DNA of 64,000 nucleotides from Micavibrio sp. UBA2638. GTDB taxonomy: Bacteria > Pseudomonadota > Alphaproteobacteria > Micavibrionales > Micavibrionaceae. The DNA lies in the NCBI GenBank assembly GCA_002359735.1, contig DENS01000005.1:67122-131121 (forward strand). Reading direction: 5' to 3'. Positions within the stretch are counted from its first letter, which is position 1, and each line of letters starts with the position of its first letter. The notes under the pieces were generated by a model, which was not told the origin of the DNA, did not search any database, and was given only the letters and a program-made list of their open reading frames with translations. Shown here piece by piece: positions 8,345 through 16,261 of this stretch. Made by a program: the position numbers and the translations under genes.

Positions 8345-9529
8345 ATGACGGAACACAAGTACACACATATCCATTTTCGGCAGCAAATGATGTTCTGGGG
8401 GCTGGCTTTTGCCGGTCTACTGGCTTTTGTGTGGCTGTTTAAGTCCATCTTGCTGCCCTTTATTTTGGGGGTCGCCGTTGCCTATCTTTTAAATCCGGTT
8501 GTTTGTAGATTGGGGCAGGCAGGATACCGGCGCAAAGTTGCTGTTTTCATTATCCTGTTCGGTTTTTTTGTTCTGGTTGCTGCCGCGCTGGCCTTTATTG
8601 TTCCGGTTCTTTTCCATGAAATTAAAGGGCTTGTTGATGATTTGCCGGCATTGATAAATAAAATGCAGGCTATGGCTTCTCCTTATCTCGCGCGGCTGCA
8701 AAGTGTAATTGGGCAAGATAGCAATGGACCGTTATCATTGATGGGGCAGAATTCAGACGCCGCGGTCGGTGCTGCCAAGGCGCTTTTAACCGGTCTGAAA
8801 GGTGGCGGCACGGCTTTGACCAATTTCATAAGCGTTATCGTCGTTATGCCGATTGTGGCCTTTTTCATTTTGCTGGAGTGGCCGAAACTGACGCAGTGGA
8901 GCACAGATTTATTACCGAGGCAGCATATGGACACCATTTTGGATTTATTGAAAAAAATTGACACAAAACTGGCAGGGTTTGTTCGGGGGCAAATTACTGT
9001 GGCTGTATTGCTAGGGGTTATATATGCGCTTGCTTTATCGGTGGCCGGTCTGAAATACGGGTTTTTGATCGGAATTTTGTCAGGTCTTTTCAGTATTATA
9101 CCAATGGTTGGGTCCACACTGGGGTTATTGGTTTCCGTCATTGTGGCCTATTTGCAAAGTGGGGATATGATGTATGTGGCCTTGATTGGCGGTATTTTTA
9201 TTGCCGGCCAAATCATTGAAGGTAACTTTTTGACGCCTAAGCTGGTGGGCAATAGTGTGGGGCTTCATCCTTTATGGGTGTTCTTTGCGTTGATGGCTGG
9301 CGGGGCTTTGTTCGGTATTGTTGGTATGTTGATTGCCGTGCCGGTTGCCGCGGTGGTTAGTGTGATTGTAGGCTTTTTATTGGAACAATACAAAAAAAGC
9401 CCATATTACCTTGGTCATGCCGGCGCGGGGACAAGAAATAACGGGCCGGATTCGACAAAGAAAACCAAAAGCAGTAAGAGCAACAAAAGCAATAAAAGTG
9501 ATAAGAAATCCAATAAAAGTAAAAAATAA
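8345..9529 (+). CDS. PerM/AI-2E-family inner-membrane permease with Lys/Ser tail
   Basis: The 394-residue protein has about eight membrane helices in the AI-2E transporter (PerM/YdgG/YhhT) layout: two N-terminal helices, a soluble loop (about 75-155), then a helical bundle with GQIIEGNFLTPKLVGNSVGLHP near residues 290-310, the best-conserved stretch of the family. Substrates of most members are unknown; some export AI-2 or act in Na+/H+ exchange. The last about 40 residues are a low-complexity Lys/Ser/Asn tail that should lie in the cytoplasm. It sits between DUF2066 and hdaA genes in one likely operon. Confidence 0.88.
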   Translation: MTEHKYTHIHFRQQMMFWGLAFAGLLAFVWLFKSILLPFILGVAVAYLLNPVVCRLGQAGYRRKVAVFIILFGFFVLVAAALAFIVPVLFHEIKGLVDDLPALINKMQAMASPYLARLQSVIGQDSNGPLSLMGQNSDAAVGAAKALLTGLKGGGTALTNFISVIVVMPIVAFFILLEWPKLTQWSTDLLPRQHMDTILDLLKKIDTKLAGFVRGQITVAVLLGVIYALALSVAGLKYGFLIGILSGLFSIIPMVGSTLGLLVSVIVAYLQSGDMMYVALIGGIFIAGQIIEGNFLTPKLVGNSVGLHPLWVFFALMAGGALFGIVGMLIAVPVAAVVSVIVGFLLEQYKKSPYYLGHAGAGTRNNGPDSTKKTKSSKSNKSNKSDKKSNKSKK

Positions 9530-9535
9530 AGAGCC

Positions 9536-10270
9536 ATGCTGAGTAAACGAAAATCAAACAATAAACCGGAACAGATTCCTTTTGATCTTGGGCACCGTAG
9601 CGCCCATGGACTGGAAGACTTTTTGATTGGGCCGGAAAACCGCGATGCTGTGGGGTGGATTGATCGTTGGCCGGATTGGCCCGCGCCGGTGCTGGTGATT
9701 AACGGCCCGGCCGCCAGTGGAAAAACCCACATGGCCGCGGTTTGGCGCGATAAAGCCAGTGCGTCCATTGTGAAGCCGGAATTGCTGGTTGAACGCAGCG
9801 CGGATGATATCGCGTCAATGGGCGATAATCTGGTTATTGATGGCATTGATTTATGGCTGGGGGAACGCGATGCGGAAGAAACCCTGTTTCACCTTTATAA
9901 TATGTTCAAAGAAGGGCGGCGCAGTTTTTTGGTGACTTCTCGCATTGCACCGTCACACGCGGAATTTGCGATTCCAGATCTGGCTTCCCGGCTGCGGGCG
10001 GCCCCGGTGGCTACAATTCATCCACCTGATGATACGTTGTTGGCCTCTATCTTGATTAAGATGTTTAGCGACCGGCAGTTAAATGTGAATAACGATATTG
10101 TGCGTTATATTTTGCCACGGATGGAGCGGAGCTTTGCCGCCGCCCGTGACATTGTCGCCAAGGCCGATAAAAAGGCGCTGGCGGAAAAGCAGAAAATATC
10201 CATTCCCTTGCTGCGAAAGGTTTTGTTTGAGATGCAGAGCGAGGAAGCTATGCCCCTTTTTGACGAGTGA
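9536..10270 (+). CDS. hdaA: HdaA, DnaA-related regulator of replication initiation
   Basis: The 244 residues contain one AAA+ domain related to DnaA but no DNA-binding domain. The P-loop is GPAASGKTHM near residues 58-67, and the Walker B region is LVIDGIDLWLG. Near the N-terminus QIPFDLGHRS fits the sliding-clamp-binding box of Hda proteins (Q-x-P-x-D/P-L). Hda/HdaA with the DNA-loaded clamp stimulates ATP hydrolysis by DnaA and so prevents re-initiation; in Caulobacter HdaA is essential for this. The gene starts 6 bases after the permease gene. The family call rests on motif and synteny. Confidence 0.88.
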   Translation: MLSKRKSNNKPEQIPFDLGHRSAHGLEDFLIGPENRDAVGWIDRWPDWPAPVLVINGPAASGKTHMAAVWRDKASASIVKPELLVERSADDIASMGDNLVIDGIDLWLGERDAEETLFHLYNMFKEGRRSFLVTSRIAPSHAEFAIPDLASRLRAAPVATIHPPDDTLLASILIKMFSDRQLNVNNDIVRYILPRMERSFAAARDIVAKADKKALAEKQKISIPLLRKVLFEMQSEEAMPLFDE

Positions 10271-10274
10271 TGGG

Positions 10275-10811
10275 TTACATCCAACGTGTTGGGCGATCCG
10301 GCGCGTTGTAATCAAGAGGGGTTTGTAAATCAACCAGATAATTTTGGCCCAGCTGAATGTCATTCCAGCATGTGCAAGGGATATCAATGACGCTTAGGGT
10401 TGCGGGGCTGTATCCTTGCAAAAGGCGTTGCAGGTATGACAAACCGCTGTCTTCACTGCTGAGCCTTAAGGCGAGTTCATGTATGGCGGGGTTGTGACCA
10501 ACCAGCATGATCGCATCCATTTTGTCATCAGTATCTTGTATCATATTTAGAATGTCACCTGCCGTAGCGTCATATATCTTTTCGATAAATTGGATGCTGG
10601 TCTGGTCTGGAAGGTTAAGTGTATCCAATGTTTCCCGGGTACGGCGCGCCGGTGAACACAAAACCAGATCGGGAATATAGCCGCGTTCTGTTATGACGGC
10701 GCCTAATCTGGCGGCATCATCCAGACCCTGCTTTGCCAGGGGGCGATCAAAATCGCGCACATGTTCTGGTGTCGCCGCTTTGGCGTGGCGAAGGATATAA
10801 AGTTTTTTCAT
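10275..10811 (-). CDS. sixA: SixA-like phosphohistidine phosphatase (histidine phosphatase superfamily)
   Basis: The 178-residue protein begins MKKLYILRHAKA, placing the catalytic Arg8-His9 pair at the usual site. The second catalytic segment VGHNPAIHEL follows at about residues 103-112. Small members of this type (SixA) remove phosphate from phosphohistidine on Hpt domains or PTS proteins. Two Hpt-bearing hybrid kinases in this window are conceivable partners, but that link is speculative. The gene lies 9 bases after the RNase D gene on the same strand and probably shares its transcript. Confidence 0.82.
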   Translation of the reverse strand: MKKLYILRHAKAATPEHVRDFDRPLAKQGLDDAARLGAVITERGYIPDLVLCSPARRTRETLDTLNLPDQTSIQFIEKIYDATAGDILNMIQDTDDKMDAIMLVGHNPAIHELALRLSSEDSGLSYLQRLLQGYSPATLSVIDIPCTCWNDIQLGQNYLVDLQTPLDYNAPDRPTRWM

Positions 10812-10820
10812 GCAGATATA

Positions 10821-11990
10821 TTAAGAGGTTTTATCAAAATCTGAAATAACAAATTTTGTGATGGTTGAGCCTTTTAATCCAATGGCCAGTTCACCATTTT
10901 TAATGGCAAGGGCGTCGTTGCCAAAGACTTCGGCGCGCCACCCTTTCAGAGGGGCGGCGTCAGGGGAATCTTCTGATGCAATGACCTCCAAATCATCGGA
11001 ACTTGCGATCAGTTTGGGCGCAACGCCGCATTCGGCAGATTGTATTTTCAACAGCATTTTCAGGATGTCGACCCGCGCCATAACAGACGGGGAGAGCGGC
11101 TTTTTCTTTATAAGCTCGGGGCATTCATTTTTAGGCGTTTTTAGTCCTTTTTCAATGAGCTTTAAGAGCCTTTCACCTTTATGCCCTTTTGAAAATTCCC
11201 CGGGAAGATTGCGAATTTTGGATAGTCCTTTTAAATCTCGCGGGGCCTGCGAAGCCATGTCGGCCAACGTATCATCGCGCATAACCCAGCTGCGCGGGAT
11301 ATCTTTGGTTTGCGCGCGTTCTTCACGCCATGCGGCAATTTCCCGTAGGACGGCGAGATTTTTTGGTTTCGGTGATCGTATTTTTACCTTCTTCCACATA
11401 TCGCGCGGGTTGTTTTCATAGGTGGCGGGGGCGGCCAGAATTTCTTCTTCTTCAAATACCCAGGACGTGCGCCCCTTTTCCTCCAGCTGGTCTTTTAACC
11501 TGATATAAACATCACACAGATGGGTAACATCGCCTAGCGCATAATTGACCTGTTTTTCACTTAAGGGACGGTTTGACCAATCGGTGTATTGTGAGCTTTT
11601 ATCAATTGTGCCGCCGGATACGCTGCGAACAAGATTTTCGTATCCTACGCTGTCGCCATACCCCAGAACCATTGCCGCAATTTGTGTGTCGAAAAAAGGA
11701 TCGACGACCTTGCCGGTCATGTTAAAGAAAATTTCCAGATCCTGACGGGCCGCATGAAACACTTTTAGTACATTTTTGTTTGATAGCAGATCAAAGAGCG
11801 GTTCAAGGTCAATGCCATCGGCTAGAGGGTCTACCGCGACGGCATTCTTGTGCGGGTCGCTTAGCTGTATCAGGCACAGCTTGGGATAATAGGTTTTTTC
11901 GCGCAGAAATTCGGTGTCGATGGTAATGAAAGGATGCCGCGATAGCTCCTTACAGATTTGCTTGAGTTCATCTTGTTTTGTTATGACCAT
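10821..11990 (-). CDS. rnd: Ribonuclease D
   Basis: This 389-residue 3'-5' exoribonuclease trims tRNA precursors and other small RNAs. The DEDDy exonuclease domain occupies about residues 1-175, with Asp25 and Glu27 (TIDTEF), HAARQDLEI, and the YALGDVTHL motif that supplies the Tyr and the last Asp. An HRDC domain follows (about 210-290). The C-terminal about 90 residues are less conserved, as in other members. It is divergent from aspS across 125 bases. Confidence 0.93.
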   Translation of the reverse strand: MVITKQDELKQICKELSRHPFITIDTEFLREKTYYPKLCLIQLSDPHKNAVAVDPLADGIDLEPLFDLLSNKNVLKVFHAARQDLEIFFNMTGKVVDPFFDTQIAAMVLGYGDSVGYENLVRSVSGGTIDKSSQYTDWSNRPLSEKQVNYALGDVTHLCDVYIRLKDQLEEKGRTSWVFEEEEILAAPATYENNPRDMWKKVKIRSPKPKNLAVLREIAAWREERAQTKDIPRSWVMRDDTLADMASQAPRDLKGLSKIRNLPGEFSKGHKGERLLKLIEKGLKTPKNECPELIKKKPLSPSVMARVDILKMLLKIQSAECGVAPKLIASSDDLEVIASEDSPDAAPLKGWRAEVFGNDALAIKNGELAIGLKGSTITKFVISDFDKTS

Positions 11991-12115
11991 GCCCCCTATT
12001 AAACAATATATTGACGAAATACCAATAAAAAAATGAAAAACCCTTTGCGTCGGCGCGGTTTTGGCTATAAAAATTCAAGCTGAAAGCCATTTTAAGAGTA
12101 AAATAAAGGGATAAT

Positions 12116-13939
12116 ATGCATCAGTTTCGTACACATACATGTGCCGCACTTCGTAAAAGCGATGAAGGAAGCGAGGTTCGCCTGTCCGGTTGGATACACA
12201 AAATCCGTGATCATGGCGGTGTTTTGTTTATCGATCTGCGCGATACCTATGGGTTGACCCAATGTGTGATAGAGGAGGGCTCGCCCTTATTGGCAGAGGT
12301 TGAAAAGTGGCGCAATGAAAGTGTCATAACCATTACTGGTAAGGTAATTGCCCGTAGCGCCGAAACGGTGAATACCAAAATGCCAACCGGGGAAATTGAG
12401 GTGCAGATTGAACAGGCCGAATTACAATCGGCCGCCGATGTAATCCCGTTCCAGATTGCAGATGAAGATCAGGCCGGGGAAGAAATACGGCTAAAGTATC
12501 GTTATCTGGACTTGCGCCGTGAAAAAATGCAGAAAAACATTCGTTTGCGTAATGGGGTAATCTCATCAATGCGCCGTCGCATGACGGAACAAAATTTTCA
12601 GGAATTCCAGACACCAATTCTGACAGCATCATCACCGGAAGGGGCGCGGGATTATCTGGTGCCGTCCCGTTTGCACCCCGGTAAATTCTATGCGCTGCCT
12701 CAGGCGCCGCAACAGTTCAAACAGCTTTTGATGATGTCCGGTTTTGACCGGTATTTCCAGATCGCGCCATGTTTTCGTGATGAAGACGGACGCGCGGACC
12801 GTTTGGCCGAGTTTTACCAGCTGGATGTGGAAATGAGCTTTGTTACGCAGGATGACGTATTCAATACGATACAGCCTGTAATTGAAGGTGTTTTTGAAGA
12901 GTTCTCTGATTTTACCGGGGAAAAACGCCAAGTGCAGTGGATGCCTTCCATTCCGTATAAGGAGGCTATGTTGAAATATGGCTCTGATAAGCCGGATTTG
13001 CGCAACCCTCTTGAGATTGTCGATGTGACCCGTGTCTTTGCCCGTGATGATGTTGAGTTCAAGGCGTTTAAAGGTGTCATCGCCAAGGGCGGCGTGGTGC
13101 GGGCCATCCGCGCACCAAAAGTTTCCGATCAGCCGCGCAGCTTTTTTGATAAATTAAATAGCTGGGCCCAAGGTGAAGGCGCTCCTGGTTTGGGGTATGT
13201 TTTATTTGAAGGCGGCGAAGGCAAGGGGCCGATCGCCAAGTTTATACCGGATGCAGCGCAGCAGCAAATCCGTGATATTGCAGATTGTGAGGATGGGGAT
13301 GCGATCTTCTTTGTTTGTAATCAGGAGGGGCCGGCCGCGAATTTTGCAGGCAAAGCCCGTGACGCCATTTGTAGCGCTTTGCCCGAAGGTCATGACGCGG
13401 AACGCGAAAGCGGCGTCTATAAATTCTGCTGGATTGTTGATTTCCCTATGTATGAATTTGATGAAAAAGCTCAAAAGATTGATTTCTCGCACAATCCTTT
13501 TTCTATGCCGCAAGGTGGAATGGGGGATCTGGACAATAAAGACCCACTGGATGTTTATGCATTCCAATATGATTGTGTTTGTAATGGTTTTGAATTGGCC
13601 TCTGGTGCCATTCGGAACCATAAACCGGAAATCATGGAAAAAGCCTTTGGTATTGCCGGTTACGATAAATCTGTTTTGGAAGACAAGTTCGGCGGTATGT
13701 TGAACGCGATGCGCTACGGCGCGCCGCCGCATGGCGGTTTGGCATTCGGGGTGGATCGTATCATTATGCTGTTGGCCGATGAGCCGAATTTGCGCGAGGT
13801 TTATGCTTTTGTGATGAACGGGCAATACGAAGATCAAATGATGAAGGCGCCGAATGATGTCGATCCAGAACATTTAAGAGATTTGCATATCAAGCTCAGT
13901 CTTCCCAAGCAGAAAATAAACGACAGCGAGGCGGCTTAA
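12116..13939 (+). CDS. aspS: Aspartyl-tRNA synthetase
   Basis: This 607-residue bacterial-type class II synthetase charges tRNA-Asp. It has an N-terminal OB-fold anticodon-binding domain (about 1-105), class II motif 2 in FDRYFQIAPCFRDEDGRADR, a bacterial GAD insertion domain (about 290-410), and motif 3 in GLAFGVDRIIMLL near the C-terminus. Whether it also charges tRNA-Asn cannot be decided from sequence by eye. The start MHQFRTHTCA is typical, and an AAAGGG ribosome-binding site precedes it. An intrinsic terminator follows the stop. Confidence 0.97.
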   Translation: MHQFRTHTCAALRKSDEGSEVRLSGWIHKIRDHGGVLFIDLRDTYGLTQCVIEEGSPLLAEVEKWRNESVITITGKVIARSAETVNTKMPTGEIEVQIEQAELQSAADVIPFQIADEDQAGEEIRLKYRYLDLRREKMQKNIRLRNGVISSMRRRMTEQNFQEFQTPILTASSPEGARDYLVPSRLHPGKFYALPQAPQQFKQLLMMSGFDRYFQIAPCFRDEDGRADRLAEFYQLDVEMSFVTQDDVFNTIQPVIEGVFEEFSDFTGEKRQVQWMPSIPYKEAMLKYGSDKPDLRNPLEIVDVTRVFARDDVEFKAFKGVIAKGGVVRAIRAPKVSDQPRSFFDKLNSWAQGEGAPGLGYVLFEGGEGKGPIAKFIPDAAQQQIRDIADCEDGDAIFFVCNQEGPAANFAGKARDAICSALPEGHDAERESGVYKFCWIVDFPMYEFDEKAQKIDFSHNPFSMPQGGMGDLDNKDPLDVYAFQYDCVCNGFELASGAIRNHKPEIMEKAFGIAGYDKSVLEDKFGGMLNAMRYGAPPHGGLAFGVDRIIMLLADEPNLREVYAFVMNGQYEDQMMKAPNDVDPEHLRDLHIKLSLPKQKINDSEAA

Positions 13940-13988
13940 AGCTGTTTTGCCGGTTTTAGCTCGTTGCGGCAGATACAAAAGGTTTCAT

Positions 13989-14018
13989 AAAAGCGGGGGT
14001 GAATTCTCCGCTTTTTTA
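13989..14018 (+). terminator. Rho-independent terminator after aspS
   Basis: AAAAGCGG (13989-13996) pairs with CCGCTTTT (14008-14015) around an 11-base loop, and the run of T continues to 14017. It lies 50 bases beyond the aspS stop codon. Confidence 0.8.
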
Positions 14019-14053
14019 ATGGTTCGCGCGGATCAAGTTTATTCCAGATATAG

Positions 14054-14106
14054 AAAAACCCGGCTTGCTATGATTGGAGATCAGGGGTAGCAGAGGCCGG
14101 GCTTTC
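14054..14106 (-). terminator. Terminator of the minus-strand gene 14173-14487
   Basis: A three-part stem pairs CCCGGC (14059-14064) with GCCGGG (14096-14101), TGCTA (14066-14070) with TAGCA (14088-14092), and TGAT (14071-14074) with ATCA (14080-14083). On the minus strand the stem is followed directly by TTTTT (14058-14054), as expected for an intrinsic terminator of the small gene upstream. Confidence 0.7.
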
Positions 14107-14113
14107 AGGGTTC

Positions 14114-14155
14114 GTCTGTCTAAGGGTCGGTTAGGGTCGGGATGGGAAGACAGAC
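14114..14155. repeat. Perfect 8-bp inverted repeat enclosing a short direct repeat
   Basis: GTCTGTCT (14114-14121) and AGACAGAC (14148-14155) form a perfect stem. The 26-base loop holds AGGGTCGG twice (14123-14130 and 14133-14140). It lies between the stop of the minus-strand gene and its terminator hairpin, so it would be in that mRNA's 3' end. Confidence 0.5.
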
Positions 14156-14172
14156 TAGGGGTAACTTTTGTT

Positions 14173-14487
14173 CTATACCATGTCTTTCATTTGTTCGCGT
14201 AAGCGGGCTAGCAGGCTTTTAAACAGGCTGGAATTGCGTATTGCCTCTTTATCGTAAGTAAGATCTAAATCTAGCGTGTTGGTATTTTTTACCTTTATTT
14301 TCATTTGCGTATTGGCCGCATGGTCTTCTAGTACATCGAAAATATCATACCCGCCGTCTAAAAAATTCTGCATACGCGTCAGCTCGATACCGTCTTTTTT
14401 CTGATTGTATTTGTTGCTAATGGATTTGGTATCTGTAATACGTGCTTTCCATTTTAGCTGCTTATCTTGCAGTGTATCTGTTGTCAT
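14173..14487 (-). CDS. Hypothetical protein, 104 residues
   Basis: I do not recognise this protein. It is hydrophilic and charged, with no signal peptide or membrane helix. It shows alternating beta-like segments (MKIKVKNTNTLDLDLTYD) and an amphipathic C-terminal helix (SLFKSLLARLREQMKDM). It is monocistronic, with a terminator-like hairpin 70-115 bases beyond its stop. Coding status is supported by the dedicated terminator and the lack of any competing gene. Confidence 0.6.
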   Translation of the reverse strand: MTTDTLQDKQLKWKARITDTKSISNKYNQKKDGIELTRMQNFLDGGYDIFDVLEDHAANTQMKIKVKNTNTLDLDLTYDKEAIRNSSLFKSLLARLREQMKDMV

Positions 14488-14822
14488 ATCTGGCTACCCT
14501 TAAATTTTACTCAGTTTGTTGGTTTCATAATCTGGGTAATGCGATTGCCGTGCCAAAATTATTTATTATTTTATATCAGTGACTTAAGTTGGATTTGTTG
14601 ATGGGGGTTTTGAGTTTTACTCCGTATGGTCGCGGCAAAATAGTCGATAAAACAGAAAAAATTACCTAGTGAGGCTGGGCATTGTTTTCCCAGGTGAGCG
14701 GGTTTCGATGATGATGGTCTGTTTTTTGTCTTTTCTTTTTGATTGTAATGCCTTCCCGCGAGCGATGCTTTCCGTTATTATAGGGAGGTAAACAGATCTC
14801 AAGGATAGGGTAGACGTTTTTT
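14488..14822. other. Intergenic stretch without a recognisable gene
   Basis: These 335 bases separate two divergent genes. The half next to the minus-strand gene is AT-rich. I see no convincing reading frame, RNA gene or -35/-10 pair at good spacing. The last about 25 bases carry an AAGGATAGGG purine run that serves as ribosome-binding site for the eipB-like gene. Confidence 0.5.
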
Positions 14823-15746
14823 ATGGCTCGCCATGGTAGCAAGATATTTTTTGTTGTATGTGCATTAATTGCGCTGGCCTTGACGTTATTTGTCTCAAAA
14901 GGTGCTTCGCAGATCGTTAAAACGGTTGAGCGTGGTATCGCGAGTAAAGAGCAGCCCGTCGATCCAGCCATCCGGGCGGGGATGTTGCCGCATAAAGCCC
15001 TGTATGAAATCAGGTTATCGGGTAAGAAAAGCGGAACGCAGATTGTTAATATTGCCGGGCAGATGATGTATGAATGGGAAACCGGCTGTGAAGGGTGGAC
15101 AACCAATCACAAATTTAACCTGTTGTATGAGTATGCCGATGCGGCACCTATGCGCGTGACCAGTGATTTTTCAACCTATGAGCCCTTTGATGGCCAAACC
15201 TTGAACTTTAATGCCCAGCGTAGACGCGGCGGTGAGATTTTTGAGGAAATAAGGGGGTACGCGGCTTTAAATGATGACGGTGCCGGTCATGTCGATTTTC
15301 GCATTCCTGATGATCTAACGTATGATTTGCCCGTGGGAACTTTGTTCCCCATGCAGCATACACTCGCCGTTTTGAAAAATATTCGTGATGGCAAGCGATT
15401 CTTTAATGCGGTCATATTTGATGGCAGTGACCAGGATGGCCCTGTCGAGATCAATGCCTTTATTGGTGAGGCGGTGAACGCTGCCGAAATTGTAAAGCAG
15501 GACGATAAAATTGATTCTGAATTATTAGGGGCACAAGCCTATAATGTGCAGCTGGCTTTCTTTCCATTGGCCAAAAAAGAAGCCTATGCGGAATATGAAA
15601 TGGAACTGGTTTTTCATGAAAACGGAATTATCAGCGATATGAGTGTTGATTATCAAGATTTTGCTGTTACGCAGAAACTGGTGGCGCTGGAGGCGATGCC
15701 TGCAAAAAACACGTGTCCAAATGACCAGCGTGCGCAGCAAGATTGA
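14823..15746 (+). CDS. eipB: EipB-family (DUF1849) periplasmic envelope-integrity protein
   Basis: The 307-residue protein has an N-terminal hydrophobic export segment (about 8-25). The mature part starts with MLPHKALYEIRLSG and continues with GQMMYEWETGCEGWTT, the most conserved block of DUF1849. One Cys lies in that block and the other near the C-terminus (KNTCPNDQ). This matches the conserved disulfide pair of Brucella EipB, a beta-spiral protein needed for envelope stress resistance. The role here is inferred from the family. It sits directly upstream of divK-pleD in the same direction, separated by 91 bases. Confidence 0.82.
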   Translation: MARHGSKIFFVVCALIALALTLFVSKGASQIVKTVERGIASKEQPVDPAIRAGMLPHKALYEIRLSGKKSGTQIVNIAGQMMYEWETGCEGWTTNHKFNLLYEYADAAPMRVTSDFSTYEPFDGQTLNFNAQRRRGGEIFEEIRGYAALNDDGAGHVDFRIPDDLTYDLPVGTLFPMQHTLAVLKNIRDGKRFFNAVIFDGSDQDGPVEINAFIGEAVNAAEIVKQDDKIDSELLGAQAYNVQLAFFPLAKKEAYAEYEMELVFHENGIISDMSVDYQDFAVTQKLVALEAMPAKNTCPNDQRAQQD

Positions 15747-15837
15747 GGGGGAATAAGAATTATTCCTGATTTTAAAGATTTGGAAAGGGTATGCCTCTAT
15801 TGTTTAAGAGGGGCTTTAAGAGGAACGGAGTTCGGAA

Positions 15838-16227
15838 TTGGAAAATAGCAAAGTATTGATTGTCGAAGACAATGAGTTGAATATGAAACTGTTTCATGAC
15901 CTTCTTGAGGCGCATGGCGTTGATACCGTTGAGACTCGTGATGGTAAAGAGGTTCTGGAACTAGCCAGGGAGCATAAGCCGGACCTTATTCTTATGGATA
16001 TACAGTTGCCGGAAATTTCCGGGCTGGATGTGACCAAAAATCTGAAGGCAGATGATGAATTAAAAGATATTCCCGTGATTGCCGTAACGGCCTTTGCAAT
16101 GAAGGGGGATGAACAAAAAATACGGGAAGGCGGGTGCGAGGATTATATTTCCAAGCCGATATCGGTTACGCATTTCCTTGAGGTCATTCAAAAATATATT
16201 CACACCAATGCCCTGAAAACAGGGTGA
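15838..16227 (+). CDS. divK: DivK-type single-domain response regulator
   Basis: The 129-residue protein is a lone receiver domain. It has acidic pocket residues Glu10 and Asp11 (LIVEDNELNMKLF), phospho-acceptor Asp54 (ILMDIQLPEISG), the Thr switch in VIAVTAFAMKGD, and Lys in YISKPIS. The VTAFAMKGDE motif and the adjacent pleD identify it as DivK, which in Caulobacter links the kinases DivJ/PleC to DivL-CckA and to PleD. The start is a TTG, preceded by AGGAACGGAG. No output domain is present, as expected. Confidence 0.9.
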   Translation: MENSKVLIVEDNELNMKLFHDLLEAHGVDTVETRDGKEVLELAREHKPDLILMDIQLPEISGLDVTKNLKADDELKDIPVIAVTAFAMKGDEQKIREGGCEDYISKPISVTHFLEVIQKYIHTNALKTG

Positions 16228-16261
16228 TATAAGAATAAGCAGGATTGAGGGGAAAATATAA

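Noticed and set aside
9415..9529. Lys/Ser/Asn repeats at the end of the permease gene as a frameshift artefact
   Set aside because: The frame stays open to a normal stop 6 bases before hdaA, and low-complexity tails are common in this position.
12045..12071. TTGCGT and TATAAA before aspS as a promoter
   Set aside because: The spacing is 15 bases and the -35 match is poor, so it was not listed.
13202..13873. 223-codon open frame antisense to aspS
   Set aside because: It lies wholly inside a strongly conserved synthetase gene, has no recognisable domain and mirrors the codon pattern of aspS.
14123..14140. Two AGGGTCGG copies as the start of a repeat array
   Set aside because: Only two copies exist, both in the loop of one hairpin; there is no array and no spacer pattern of CRISPR type.
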